Assembly (NCBI RefSeq): GCF_018732085.1
Contig: NZ_CP076103.1
Location: 6,014,001-6,078,000 of the forward strand
From: Lysobacter capsici
GTDB lineage: Bacteria; Pseudomonadota; Gammaproteobacteria; Xanthomonadales; Xanthomonadaceae
DNA: 64,000 bases
Reading direction: 5' to 3'
The notes below the pieces were generated by a model. It was given only the letters and a program-made list of their open reading frames with translations, was not told where the DNA came from and searched no databases. Position numbers and translations under genes: made by a program. Every line of letters begins with the position of its first letter. Position 1 is the stretch's first letter. Of the stretch, positions 53,587 through 62,835 are shown piece after piece.

Positions 53587-54840
53587 TCAGGTCGCGCTGC
53601 TGGGTTCGCCGCTTGCCGGCGCCGCCGCCGGCTGCACGTCCGCCGAGGTCACCCGCCCGACCCACAAGGCCGAACACAGCGCCAACCCCGCCGCGATCCA
53701 GCCGACCGCACCGTAGCCGGCGATGTGTCCGCTGGCGTCGGTGGTCAGCATCAGACCGCCCAGCCACGCGCCCAGGCCCGTGCCCAGCGACATCACCGCG
53801 CTGTTCGCGCTGAGGTAGGCGCCGCGCTGCTCGGCCTGCGGCACCGTGGTCTGCAGCGCCTGCAACGGCACCATGCGCCCGTTCATCGTGACCATGAAGA
53901 ACGGGAAGAACAGCAGCATCGCGAGGAAGCCGACCGCCGGCAGATGAGTGATGAACAACACCGGCACCAGCGAGACCACCACCGCGACGCGATACACCAA
54001 CTGCTTGCCGTAACGGTCGGCCAGGCGCCCGATGAAGCGCGAGGTGAAGAACGCCGCCACGCCGCCGGCCATGTACATCCACGACAGCTGCGACGGGTCG
54101 ATGCCGTGATTGGCGACCAGCATCGGCGAGATGAAGGGAATCACCAGCATCTGCGAGGTGGTCAGCATCAGGGTCAGCGCGAACGCATTCAGATGCCGCG
54201 GATTGGCGAACAGCTTGAACAGGTTGGGAAACGCCCGGCTCAGCGGCACACGCTCGCGCGACAGATGCTGATCCAGCGGCGGCACGACCCGCGCGCCGCC
54301 CACCCACACCAGCAGCGACAGCGCCACCAGCAACCAGAACGGCGCCGACCAGTGGAAATGCGCGCCGAGCAGCACGCCGACCGGAACGCCGATCACCGAG
54401 GCGATCGCGAACGAGGTCATCACCGTGCCGGTGGCGGCGCCGCGACGCTGCGCCGGGATCACGTCGGCGATGATCGCCATGATGATCGAACCGAGCACGC
54501 CGCCGCTGATGCCCGCGAACGCGCGCGAGGCCAGCAGCAAGGCGTAGCTGTCGGCCAGCGCGCAGGCCAGGTTCGACAAGGCGAACAACGCGTACATCGC
54601 CAGCAGCAGCTTGCGACGGTCGAAACGGTCGATGTAGGTGGCGGCGAGCAGGCCCGACAGCCCGCCGCAGATCGAATACGCCGATACGGCGGCGGCGAAT
54701 TGCGCCGGCGAGATGTGCAGGGCGCGCATGATCTGCGGGCCCAGCGGCATCATCACCATGAAATCCATGATCAAGGTGAACTGGGTCAGCATGAGCAGCC
54801 ACAGCAGGCGTCGCTCGAGCGTCTGGGTAATCGAGTACAT
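53587..54840 (-). CDS. MFS transporter (DHA1 drug-efflux type)
   Basis: 417-aa inner-membrane transporter with 12 predicted helices. Motif A-like sequence after TM2 (AATYIDRFDRRKLLLAMYAL), a Gly-rich TM4/5 (ASRAFAGISGGVLGSIIMAI, IGVPVGVLLGAHFHW) and GRLADRYGKQLVYR in the second half are typical of DHA1 drug:H+ antiporters. It is followed on the same strand by a regulator gene pair reading towards it: the reductase and PadR genes upstream. It could export a toxic compound or a siderophore; the latter would fit the neighbouring ferric-siderophore reductase. Confidence 0.88.
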   Translation of the reverse strand: MYSITQTLERRLLWLLMLTQFTLIMDFMVMMPLGPQIMRALHISPAQFAAAVSAYSICGGLSGLLAATYIDRFDRRKLLLAMYALFALSNLACALADSYALLLASRAFAGISGGVLGSIIMAIIADVIPAQRRGAATGTVMTSFAIASVIGVPVGVLLGAHFHWSAPFWLLVALSLLVWVGGARVVPPLDQHLSRERVPLSRAFPNLFKLFANPRHLNAFALTLMLTTSQMLVIPFISPMLVANHGIDPSQLSWMYMAGGVAAFFTSRFIGRLADRYGKQLVYRVAVVVSLVPVLFITHLPAVGFLAMLLFFPFFMVTMNGRMVPLQALQTTVPQAEQRGAYLSANSAVMSLGTGLGAWLGGLMLTTDASGHIAGYGAVGWIAAGLALCSALWVGRVTSADVQPAAAPASGEPSSAT

Positions 54841-54885
54841 GGGAGTCCTTACGGTCGCGATGACCGCGGCAAGGGAAACGAAACC

Positions 54886-55716
54886 TCAGTCTTCCAGCGA
54901 TTCATGCACGCCCTGTGCGCCGCGCTTCCAGTATCCGGCCGCGTGCAGCCGCGATTTATCCACGCCGCGCTCGGCCAGCAGATGCTGGCGCACCGCGCGG
55001 ATCACGCTCGATTCGCCCGCGGCCCAGACGTAGCCTTCGCCGACGCGTTCGCCCTGGGGCCATTGCAGCTCGCGCACCGCGCGCAGCAGCGGCGGGTCGC
55101 CGTTTGGATCGGAGCCGTTGCGATAGCACCAATGCGCATCGAGCGCGGCCGTGGCAAGGAAATCGATGCGTGCGCTCGGATCGTCCACTTCCACCACGAC
55201 GATAGCGCGCGCCGTCGACGGCAGCTCCTGCAGGCGACGCGCGATCGCCGGCAGCGCGGTGTCGTCGCCGATCAGCACGTGCCAGTCGAATCCGGCCGAT
55301 ATCACCCGCGAGCCGCGCGGCCCGCCGATGCCGAGGTAATGGCCAACCTGCGCCTGCCTGGCCCAGGCGGTGGCCGGGCCGGCGTCGTGCAGGGCGAATT
55401 CGAGTTCGAGTTCGCGCCGTTGCGGATCGAAGCGTCGCGGCGTGAAGTCGCGCACGGCCGGGCGGCTCGTACCGTCGGCGAACACGAAACCATTCGGCCC
55501 GATCGTCGGCATGTTCGGTCGATCCTGGCCGGGCTCGGGGAACAGCACCTTGACGTGATCGTCGAACGAGGCCGAAACGAAATCGGCGAGCGCGTCGCCG
55601 CCGAGGACGATGCGGCGCAGATACGGCGTCACCGATTCCACCCGGGTCACGCGCAACAATCGCACTTTTAACGGATGGCGGACGCGGACGACCGCCAGGT
55701 CGCTGGGTTCTTGCAT
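54886..55716 (-). CDS. Siderophore-interacting protein (ferric-chelate reductase, YqjH-like)
   Basis: 276-aa FAD-dependent reductase that releases iron from siderophores. The FAD-binding part holds VTPYLRRIVLGGDALADF and FTPRRFDPQRRELELEFALH, with RxFDPxxxxLxLEF typical. The C-terminal SIP domain holds HVLIGDDTALPAIARRLQEL, VWAAGESSVIRAVRQHL and the end AAGYWKRG. The ATG at 55716 has AGGA upstream; the longer frame is not similar. It follows the PadR gene by 65 bp. The pair corresponds to yqjI-yqjH of enteric bacteria, which link nickel/iron balance to siderophore reduction. Confidence 0.92.
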   Translation of the reverse strand: MQEPSDLAVVRVRHPLKVRLLRVTRVESVTPYLRRIVLGGDALADFVSASFDDHVKVLFPEPGQDRPNMPTIGPNGFVFADGTSRPAVRDFTPRRFDPQRRELELEFALHDAGPATAWARQAQVGHYLGIGGPRGSRVISAGFDWHVLIGDDTALPAIARRLQELPSTARAIVVVEVDDPSARIDFLATAALDAHWCYRNGSDPNGDPPLLRAVRELQWPQGERVGEGYVWAAGESSVIRAVRQHLLAERGVDKSRLHAAGYWKRGAQGVHESLED

Positions 55717-55781
55717 GGGAAGTCCTGCTGTTCGTGGATGCGGCGTGCGCGCAGTCGGCGGACGCGACGATCGGGCGACGA

Positions 55782-56501
55782 TCACTCGCCCTTGCCCTCG
55801 ATCTCGTCGGTGGCGCGTCGCAGGATCGCGGCGATGCGGCGCTGTTCGTCGACGGGCAGTTCCTCGCGACGGTACAGCGCGGTCTTGATCGCGCGCCGCG
55901 CCTGGATCAGCTCGGGCAGCCAGCCGCCTTCGGACGGATCGGCCGGCTCTTCACCGGCCAGCGCGCGCCGCACCGAATCCATCTTGCGGGCGATGTGGTT
56001 CAACTTGGCGAGCATCATGTCGACGCGCTCGCGGTTCGCGGCCAGATGCGCGCTGCCGAGTTCGGCGAGTTCATAGCGCTTGCGGTTGCCCTCCAGCTCG
56101 ACGGTCACGTAACCGAGTTCTTCCAGATAGGTCAGCGCCGGATAGACCATGCCCGGGCTCGGGCTGTAGAAACCGTTCGAACGCGTGTCCAGCGCCTTGA
56201 TCAATTCATAGCCATGGCTCGGCTTGCCCTCGATCAGGGCCAGCAACAGCAGTTGCAGGTCGTCGGAACTGAACTTGCGGCCGCGCGAGAAGCCTTCGCC
56301 GTCGTCGAAGCCGCCGGGGAAACCTCCCGGGAAACCGCCCGCGCCCGGTCCGGCGGCGGAACCGCCGCCGCGACGTCCGCCCCGGCCTCCGCGCGGGTGA
56401 CCGCCGGCGTGCGAGAACGGATGGCAGGAGAACAGCTCGAAGCGGGAAAACTCGTCGCAGCCGAACGCGCGACTAGGGTCAGGCATGTGGGGACGGCGCA
56501 T
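55782..56501 (-). CDS. PadR family regulator, YqjI-like
   Basis: 239-aa PadR winged-helix repressor. The core is LQLLLLALIEGKPSHGYELI, KALDTRSNGFYSPSPGMVYP and ALTYLEELGYVTVELEGNRK. The N-terminus, about 75 residues, is rich in Cys, His and Gly (CHPFSHAGGHPRGGRGG), resembling the metal-binding extension of the nickel-responsive YqjI, which represses the siderophore reductase yqjH. The start could be GTG 56510, ATG 56501 or ATG 56486. The repeated operator at 56517-56553 lies just upstream, so it should regulate itself and the reductase. Confidence 0.88.
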   Translation of the reverse strand: MRRPHMPDPSRAFGCDEFSRFELFSCHPFSHAGGHPRGGRGGRRGGGSAAGPGAGGFPGGFPGGFDDGEGFSRGRKFSSDDLQLLLLALIEGKPSHGYELIKALDTRSNGFYSPSPGMVYPALTYLEELGYVTVELEGNRKRYELAELGSAHLAANRERVDMMLAKLNHIARKMDSVRRALAGEEPADPSEGGWLPELIQARRAIKTALYRREELPVDEQRRIAAILRRATDEIEGKGE

Positions 56502-56516
56502 GATGCACACTCAACG

Positions 56517-56553
56517 TATCGTAAGATACGTCTTACGATATAGATCGTAAGAT
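56517..56553. promoter_or_regulatory. YqjI-type operator with three half-sites
   Basis: TATCGTAAGA-TACG-TCTTACGATA (56517-56540) is a perfect 10-bp inverted repeat, and a third copy of ATCGTAAGA follows at 56544-56552, so three half-sites repeat every 13 bp. The position directly before the PadR gene marks it as that regulator's operator. Confidence 0.82.
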
Positions 56554-56855
56554 ATAAAAACAAGTCTCTGTTCGATGACAGGTGCATGGCGCCATTAGCA
56601 ACCAGGTCGGGTCACACTTCCGTAGCGTCGACCATTCCTGGTCCAAACCGGGTCGCGATCAATGATGAGTGCCTGGCTGCCGCGGGCGGGGTAAGTTCAA
56701 CCGACCCGACTGACCGCGTCAGCGATATGTATCGCCTAGGCACAGACAAGTCCGGAGCGAGTTCAATGGACTACGCGCTGCGGCGTTATCTGGCTCGTCC
56801 GCGCCATCGACAACCTCCGCATGAGGCTGCCGTGTCACTGCCGTCGTCGCGCGCG
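56554..56855. other. Intergenic stretch
   Basis: No supported gene; a 102-aa plus-strand frame (56586-56894) has no recognisable features and no ribosome-binding site. Confidence 0.5.
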
Positions 56856-57215
56856 TCAGGCGGAATCGTCCTCAACGGTAGGCTCCTTTACTGACGCCAG
56901 GGCCCGCTCGGCATCGCGCCGCTGAGTGATGTAGAGAATGCTGTCGCTGCGCAGCGACTCGACAAGTTCGTCGATCACGCCGGACTTGATGAAGTAATGC
57001 ACGACGCGACCGCGAACCTCGCCGTGGACGAGACCGGCGCCGGCCAATTTCGTCATCCATTGAGTCAGCTCACGCGACTCGAGGTTGGAGAACAGCGCAA
57101 GCAATTCGAGCCCGGAACAACCTTGCGTACCGGCCGTTCCGAGCCGTCGAACGATTTCCAGAAGTTTCCAGTCGCCCAGCAGGGCGAACGCGTTGGCGTC
57201 ATTGAGTCTTGGCAT
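56856..57215 (-). CDS. Winged-helix DNA-binding protein (ArsR-like)
   Basis: 119-aa protein with a probable winged-helix fold: DANAFALLGDWKLLEIVRRL, SGLELLALFSNLESRELTQW and MTKLAGAGLVHGEVRGRVVH. These are features of ArsR/HTH_20-type regulators; metal-binding Cys are absent except one. The C-terminus is acidic (EPTVEDDSA). The gene stands alone. Its target is unknown. Confidence 0.7.
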   Translation of the reverse strand: MPRLNDANAFALLGDWKLLEIVRRLGTAGTQGCSGLELLALFSNLESRELTQWMTKLAGAGLVHGEVRGRVVHYFIKSGVIDELVESLRSDSILYITQRRDAERALASVKEPTVEDDSA

Positions 57216-57626
57216 GCCAGTGGCTCGGTTGCGTTCTGTCGAACAGAGCGTTCAGTGCATCGGTTTGAGCAGTGTACTGCCGCGTCGCGGTACGAGCACA
57301 GGGCGCCGATCTTGTACTCCAGGACATCCCATATCTCGAACATGAATCATCGACTCAGGTGATCGGAAAACATGGGACAAGCTGGACTTTCGAAGGTTAT
57401 TCGTCAGCCACCACGAACGAAGCATTGCCGAGATCGCGCGCGCGATGGCCATGCCACGGCGTGAGGCATTTCGCGAGCTGCGATGACCGCCACAGCCCTC
57501 GCGCGACGCAGCGCTCATCCCGCGAAGTCCGGATGCGCCGCGAGATGGGCGTGATTGTCGCCGCCGCCGATGCATGGTGCAGTGCGCCGCATGCCTCCAT
57601 TCCGGAGGTTTTCAAGGAGGAATACG
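57216..57626. other. Intergenic stretch
   Basis: About 410 bp with no supported gene. It ends in the excellent ribosome-binding site AAGGAGG before the ATG at 57627. Confidence 0.5.
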
Positions 57627-58031
57627 ATGAAGCGTCCGATTTCGGCGGCGGTGGCCGCGATAGTGTTGGCGACGGTGTGCGCGACGGCTTCGGCCGGCGA
57701 AAAGGTCGAGGTTCCGGTGACGCTCGAGACCAACGCACTGGGCCAGGTGACCCGCGCCTACGGCATGGCCGGCACCGCGCGCAACAGCGCCGATTCCCAG
57801 CAATTGATCGCCTGCTTCGTCAGCGCGACCAGCGCCGGCGCGCAAGGCGGCTGCGAGGCGAGGAACGCGGCGGGCGTCTCCACGATGTGCATCACCTCCA
57901 ACGCCGGCCTGCTGGCGGCGGTGCAAGCGGTGCGTACCGACTCCTACATCGACTTCTCGCGCAGCAGCGCCGGCCAATGCACCGGGATCTACGTGACCAA
58001 CGGCTCGCCCAACGCCGTCAAACTGCCCTGA
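57627..58031 (+). CDS. Secreted hypothetical protein
   Basis: 134-aa exported protein with the leader MKRPISAAVAAIVLATVCAT and cleavage near ASA. The mature part has a beta strand (VEVPVTLETNALGQVTRA), four Cys (IACFVS, GGCEARN, TMCITS, GQCTGIY) and Gly/Ala/Ser-rich loops, implying two disulfides. AAGGAGG precedes the ATG. A GC-rich hairpin follows the stop. No family is recognised. Confidence 0.78.
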   Translation: MKRPISAAVAAIVLATVCATASAGEKVEVPVTLETNALGQVTRAYGMAGTARNSADSQQLIACFVSATSAGAQGGCEARNAAGVSTMCITSNAGLLAAVQAVRTDSYIDFSRSSAGQCTGIYVTNGSPNAVKLP

Positions 58032-58036
58032 GCCAA

Positions 58037-58066
58037 GCGCCGGCGCCGCGACGCGGACGCCGGCGC
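58037..58066 (+). terminator. GC-rich hairpin after secreted-protein gene
   Basis: GCGCCGGCG (58037-58045) and CGCCGGCGC (58058-58066) form a perfect 9-bp stem, 6 bp after the stop. There is no U tract, so termination is possible but not certain. Confidence 0.4.
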
Positions 58067-58336
58067 GATCGAACGAAATCCCGCGCCCGGGCCCGTAATC
58101 TCGCCGGAGCCGTTTGACTGTTGCTTGAACTTTGCCGCCAAAGATGGGCGCTGGTTCCCTGAAGCAGGCGGTCGATGGCATGTCGGTCCACCCGGCGGGC
58201 ACTGATATCGATGCCGATGCCAGGGGTTGCTGATCGCGCTATCGTTCGACGCGACAACGAGCGGGGCTGTTTCGAGCGGCGCAAGCGCGCATGCCTGATC
58301 GCCTGCCGGCGGCGTCCACCATCGGGGAATCGGTCC

Positions 58337-59057
58337 ATGCACACATTGGCGGCGAGCCTGGCTTGCGCGTTCGCACTCGCGTATTCGATCGGTCCGGCGC
58401 AGGCCAATACCGAAGCGTCGGCCGCGCACGCGCAGGCGATGAACGACATCGCCGCCACGCCGCCGTGCTGCGACGGTGGCGGCGACGACGAGTGGCAGGG
58501 ATACGAACCCAACTTCTCCGCCGAGGAGCTGGAGCAGATGCTTCGCCAAAGCCAGATCGAAGAGGCGCAGAGCAAGCGCAAGCATGAAGCACGCATGGCG
58601 AGCGATCCCGAGTACCGCTCGTTCTTCGAGGGCTTGTGGAATTTCCGGCCGGCGCCGGACAACGCGCCCGGACAATATTGCGCCGCCCGTTTCTATCGCG
58701 AGGGCAGCGGCATGATGATTTTCGGTCCCGCGCAGGGATCGCCAACGGCGTATCTGGCGATGTACGGACCGGGCGTTCCGATTCCCAATTCGGCCAGGAA
58801 AACAACCGTGCAGCTCTACCAGACCGGCGAACAGCGCCAGACCGTCGAAGTATTCAACCTGCCCATGGCCGGCACCGGCGGCAACGGCATGCTGCTGATG
58901 GCCGCCGACTGCGGAGCTGTTGTTGAACGGGATGCTCGACAAGCATCGCTTCGAAGTGTTCGACAAGAAACACAACGAGGCGTTCTACATCCTCGAATGG
59001 ACCGGCGGGCTCGCCGCGCGCGACAAACTGCGGTCATGCATCGACGCAAAAACCTAG
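58337..59057 (+). pseudogene. Secreted protein with a frameshift near 58913
   Basis: Exported protein (signal MHTLAASLACAFALAYSIGP then AQA) with acidic helical part PNFSAEELEQMLRQSQIEEA and a beta-rich C-terminal domain. In frame 1 the protein degrades after MLLMAADC. Dropping one G from TGCGGAG at about 58910-58916 restores a good continuation, ELLLNGMLDKHRFEVFDKKH, NEAFYILEWTGGLAARDKLR and SCIDAKT, stopping at TAG 59057. So a one-base indel, real or a sequencing error in a short G run, splits the gene. No family is recognised. Confidence 0.75.
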
Positions 59058-59174
59058 GACACGCACCGTAGAGGAGATTCGTGCATGCGCTTGATCCAGG
59101 CCATGCACGAGGATCGTATGCGCCAGCGCCGCGACGCGCATTGAACGTCGACAGCTTGCGCGGCGCGCGCTGCA

Positions 59175-59735
59175 TCACCGCGTCCGCCTGGGCAACACCG
59201 GGTACGCGCGCTCGGCCTTACAGCCTTGCTTGCCGGCGCCGTACTCGCAGGCACCGACCGCCAGCTCCAACGCATCGTGCTCGCTGGCGCGGTACTTGGC
59301 GAAGCGCGTGCCGTCGGCCGCCACCGCCACGCCGATGTAGCCGTCGACACCGGTCTCGGCGACCGCGCAACCGTTGCCTCCGTCGGCCGTGCATTTGCGC
59401 AAGGCCTCGGCCTCGGCCAGCGGGAACGAATCGGCCTCGCCTGAGTACCAGACCGATACCGCGCCCGCCTTGGCGCCAAACACCACGGCCCCGAAGGACG
59501 AGCGATAGCCGTTGTCGATGACCGGCGGGGTGTAGCCGACATTGCCCGCCATCGCGGACCCCGCCGCGCCATACTGGCTCGCCTCGTAGCCCTGGCGCGC
59601 CTGCGATGCCGCATGCTGCTGTTGTTGCACCGCCTGCTGCTCGCGGAAATTCTGTTCGTTGGATTGCTGGGCGCAGGCATCGGCCGCCGCAGCGAACGCG
59701 ATCAGACCGATCACGGCCTTTTTCGTAAAGCTCAT
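59175..59735 (-). CDS. DUF4189 domain secreted protein
   Basis: 186-aa exported protein. After the leader (MSFTKKAVIGLIAFAAAADA then CAQQ), a Gln-rich linker (FREQQAVQQQQHAASQARQG) leads to a DUF4189 domain: SSFGAVVFGAKAGAVSVWYS, LAEAEALRKCTADGGNGCAV and GYIGVAVAADGTRFAKYRAS. The family is common in Xanthomonadaceae, and its function is not established. GGGGAGG precedes the ATG at 59735; the longer frame upstream is not similar. Confidence 0.85.
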   Translation of the reverse strand: MSFTKKAVIGLIAFAAAADACAQQSNEQNFREQQAVQQQQHAASQARQGYEASQYGAAGSAMAGNVGYTPPVIDNGYRSSFGAVVFGAKAGAVSVWYSGEADSFPLAEAEALRKCTADGGNGCAVAETGVDGYIGVAVAADGTRFAKYRASEHDALELAVGACEYGAGKQGCKAERAYPVLPRRTR

Positions 59736-59948
59736 GGCGAACCTCCCCGCTACCGTTCGAGTGTCGGCTTGCGCCGGCTTGAACGGCAGTTTGCCACGTC
59801 CCCACGTCGGTTTTTTGACCTGACCATGCGGCGCTGCGCATGCGTGGCGCCGGACGGCACGGCCCATGCCGGTTTCCCGGCAGCCCGGGACCGGGCCGCC
59901 GAGCATTCGCCAAGGCGCCTCACCTCATCGATGAGGCGCAACGAAGGC

Positions 59949-60164
59949 CTACGCTTGCGGCGGGTTGACGCCGCACACCTGGCGGCAATAGCTATAGTCG
60001 GCCGTATAACACGCCTCGGCGCCGCCTTCGGGGGCCAGCAGCAGGCATTGCGCGATGGCGGCCCGCTTGCATTCGGTAACGCAGTCCCTGGCGAAAACAA
60101 CGCCGGCAAAACTCAAGCCGAACACGAAAGCACACAGCGTCATCAGTCGGGTGGTACGGATCAT
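59949..60164 (-). CDS. Small secreted Cys-rich protein
   Basis: 71-aa protein with signal peptide MIRTTRLMTLCAFVFGLSFA, cleaved near VFA, and a mature part of about 45 residues with six Cys (DCVTECKRA, AQCLL, EACYT, YCRQVCG), which could form three disulfides. GGAGAGA precedes the ATG. It resembles small periplasmic Cys-rich proteins, but no family is recognised. It stands upstream of the DUF4189 gene on the same strand with a 213-bp gap. Confidence 0.75.
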   Translation of the reverse strand: MIRTTRLMTLCAFVFGLSFAGVVFARDCVTECKRAAIAQCLLLAPEGGAEACYTADYSYCRQVCGVNPPQA

Positions 60165-60481
60165 GTCTCTCTCCTTAGAGGCCTGGAATCGGTCGTACTG
60201 AAGCCGGCGAGCCGCGCGGCGACTCGCGCCACCACAGCCGTCGATTCTTCAGCGCGTGTCTATTCGCAAACGGCATCGATCAACGCGACCGGCCGGGCCT
60301 CGCAATTCAATTCACGGATTTGTGATTCGAATCCGGATAACGAGGCTCTTTGTGCAAGGCGATGTGTCTGCCGGCGCGGTTGGCGTGGTTGATCCGTTGA
60401 ACCAGCAGCCGACGATCGATCTGGCATTGATCGCGAAACCTACCGTTCGGCCGCTTGGGCCCGCGCAACACAACCGACGAC
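60165..60481. other. Intergenic stretch
   Basis: About 317 bp with no supported gene or clear signal. Confidence 0.5.
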
Positions 60482-61528
60482 CTAAAGCCTGTGCACCCGA
60501 TAGGCACCGGGCTGCAAGCCGGTCCAGTGCTTGAACGCCCGATGGAAAGTGCTCGGCTCGGAGAAGCCCACGCGCCTGGCTATTTCCGCGATCGGTATCG
60601 GAGTCTCCGCGAGCAGCGTGATGGCCGTATCGCGGCGCCAGCCATCCTTGATGGCCTGGAAGGTATTTCCTTCCCGTTTCAGGTAGCGGCGCAATGTCTG
60701 CGGACTCATGGTCAGGCGCTGCGCGGCGGCGTCCAGATGCAGCATCGAACCGTCCTCGTCGTGTCCGAACATGCGCCGCACTTGCGCGCTGATCTTTTTG
60801 CCGTGCTCGCGCCTGAGCAACAACTCGTAAATCGAGTTGCGCAGGAACACCCGCAAACTGTCGTCGCCCTGCACCACCGGCGCATCGAGACAGGCGGCGG
60901 AAAAGCACAACGCGGTCCGCCCGGCGCCGAAACGCAGCGGCGCGGCGAAGATGATCTCGTACTCGTGCGTATACGCGGGCATCGCGAAGCTGAAATCCAC
61001 GTACTTGAGCGCGATCGCATCGCCTATCAGCCAACTGGCGAAGCGATGGCCCGCGACCAGCAGCGTCTCGGCAAGAAAGGGATCGGCGAACCCGCCCTGG
61101 GATTCGTCGATGACCAGATAGCCGAGCTCGCCGTCGCGGTCGATCAGGAAATCCGGGCGACCGGCCTGCAACAGCGCGTAATAGCGGCTGGCGCGCGACA
61201 TCGCATGCCCCATCGAACTGCTGTGGATGATCGCGCGGCAGATCATGCCGAAACTGCCCAGCGGCAGCGGATGCCGGCCGCAGCCGAGCAACTCGTCGTC
61301 CATGTGGCGCCACAGCGATTGCAGCAGCCGCGCGTATTGCTCGAAGCTCACGCGCGCACGCGGCTCGTCGAGCGCCGATGCCGGGATACCGGCCGGCGCG
61401 AGCAACGGCTCGACCGCTTCGCCTTGCCGCCTGACGCCGCGCAAGGCGGCATGCACGAAATGAATCGAGACCGTGCGGGTGTGATCCGACGAGGTCGTGC
61501 TCGGCGCGCTGACGGATTGGGATGACAT
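60482..61528 (-). CDS. AraC family regulator (OruR/GadX-like, arabinose-binding-like N-terminus)
   Basis: 348-aa regulator. The N-terminal half is of the Arabinose_bd type (FVHAALRGVRRQGEAVEPLL, PLGSFGMICRAIIHSSSMGH), and the C-terminal double helix-turn-helix reads LDAAAQRLTMSPQTLRRYLK and IPIAEIARRVGFSEPSTFHR, then AFKHWTGLQPGAYR. The ATG at 61528 is preferred over the earlier one at 61597. It is divergent from the lipase-foldase operon and may activate it, as AraC members do for lipases in some gamma-proteobacteria; this is inference from position. Confidence 0.88.
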   Translation of the reverse strand: MSSQSVSAPSTTSSDHTRTVSIHFVHAALRGVRRQGEAVEPLLAPAGIPASALDEPRARVSFEQYARLLQSLWRHMDDELLGCGRHPLPLGSFGMICRAIIHSSSMGHAMSRASRYYALLQAGRPDFLIDRDGELGYLVIDESQGGFADPFLAETLLVAGHRFASWLIGDAIALKYVDFSFAMPAYTHEYEIIFAAPLRFGAGRTALCFSAACLDAPVVQGDDSLRVFLRNSIYELLLRREHGKKISAQVRRMFGHDEDGSMLHLDAAAQRLTMSPQTLRRYLKREGNTFQAIKDGWRRDTAITLLAETPIPIAEIARRVGFSEPSTFHRAFKHWTGLQPGAYRVHRL

Positions 61529-61917
61529 CGCTCGCGTTTCGCTGTCCTGGGGAAACCTGCCGGCGGTTTCGGCCCCTGTGGCGGGATGCGGTTTCATCCG
61601 CCAATGCTGGCAAAAGCCCGAGTCACGGCGGCGTTAGCGTCGGCCATGCCCGGACTGTCATAAGCGACGCGCATCACAGCTGAGCGATTTTGCCAATGAA
61701 TCGCGACGATTCCGCCATTGAGGCCATTGCGGCGGCTCTCTAGCCTCCTGACACGACACGGCTCCCGCCGGCCCGACGATGCCTGTTGCCGTCCGGTCAC
61801 GGCAATGGATCGAGTCTGCGGCCACCCACGCGCCGGGTTTGATCCGGGTGGGCGATGCGATCGCCGCATGCCGCGCGCATGCGGTTTCCCCCGAACCTCT
61901 TTCATGGAGTCCGCGTC
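61529..61917. promoter_or_regulatory. Divergent promoter region of the lipase operon
   Basis: TGGCAAAA (61608-61615) and its complement TTTTGCCA (61688-61695), each flanked by CAATG-like bases, are far-apart half-sites that could serve an AraC protein or looping. No other gene is seen in this 389-bp gap. Confidence 0.35.
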
Positions 61918-62832
61918 ATGCTGAAGAAGACCGTGTTGAATCTGACCGTCGCCGCCGCGCTGAGCATTGCGGCGACCCTGCCGGCGATCGCCGCGGACAC
62001 CTACACCCAGACCAAATACCCGATCGTGCTGATCCACGGTTTCGCCTCGTCCGATCAGGTGCTGGGCTTCAGCACTTTCTACAATATCCCCGACGAATTG
62101 AAGGCCGGCGGCGCCACGGTGTATGCGGCGAAGTTGTCGGGCTTCAATTCCGATGAAGTACGCGGCGAGGAACTGATCAAGTACCTCGACAATCTCAAGG
62201 CCACGCAAGGCCACAGCAAGTTCAATCTGATCGGCAACAGCCAGGGCGGATTGACCGTGCGTTACGTCGCCGCCGTGCGGCCCGACCTGGTCGCCTCGGT
62301 GACCACCGGTCATACGCCGCATGCGGGCACCGCACCGGCCGATCTGGTGTCCGCGGTGCTGCCGGAGGGCTCGCCGCTGCGTCCGATCGTCGCCGGCGTG
62401 ATCAACGCGTTCGCGTCCTTGATGGGCGGGCAAGCCGATGCCTTGGCCGCCTTGAACCAGCTCAGCTCCAAGGGCGCGGCCGAGTTCAGCCAACGGTATC
62501 CGCAAGGCCAGCCCGCCAGCGAATGCGGCGCCGGCGCGGCGGTGGTCGACGGCGTGCGCTACTACTCCTTCGGCGGGATAGGCGTGTCCACCAATCCGCT
62601 GGACCCGACCGACCTCACCGCCGGCGCCGTGAGCCTGTCCTACCTCGGCTCGCCCAACGACGGCATCGTCGGGCAGTGTTCCTCGCACTGGGGCGAGGTG
62701 TTGCGCGACGACTACAACTGGAACCATTTCGACTCGGTCAATCAGGTGTTCGGCCTGCGTTCGGTGTTCTCGTCCAGCCCGGTCACCGTGTACCGCGCCC
62801 ACGCCAATCGGCTGAAGAACCTGGGGCTTTGA
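61918..62832 (+). CDS. lipA: Secreted triacylglycerol lipase (family I)
   Basis: 304-aa extracellular lipase. Signal peptide MLKKTVLNLTVAAALSIAAT to AIA; the mature enzyme begins TYTQTKYPIVLIHGFASSDQ, with HGF of the oxyanion hole. The nucleophile motif is NLIGNSQGGLTVRYVAAV, Ser at about residue 108, where Asn replaces the usual His before Ser. The acid lies in YLGSPNDGIVGQCSSHWGEV and the His in NHFDSVNQVFG. Two Cys could form the family disulfide. Family I.1/I.2 lipases need a foldase, encoded 3 bp downstream. AraC regulator is divergent. Confidence 0.95.
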   Translation: MLKKTVLNLTVAAALSIAATLPAIAADTYTQTKYPIVLIHGFASSDQVLGFSTFYNIPDELKAGGATVYAAKLSGFNSDEVRGEELIKYLDNLKATQGHSKFNLIGNSQGGLTVRYVAAVRPDLVASVTTGHTPHAGTAPADLVSAVLPEGSPLRPIVAGVINAFASLMGGQADALAALNQLSSKGAAEFSQRYPQGQPASECGAGAAVVDGVRYYSFGGIGVSTNPLDPTDLTAGAVSLSYLGSPNDGIVGQCSSHWGEVLRDDYNWNHFDSVNQVFGLRSVFSSSPVTVYRAHANRLKNLGL

Positions 62833-62835
62833 TCG

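Noticed and set aside
53725..55671. 648-aa His/Arg/Gln-rich frame on the + strand
   Set aside because: Antisense to the MFS transporter and siderophore reductase; no recognisable fold.
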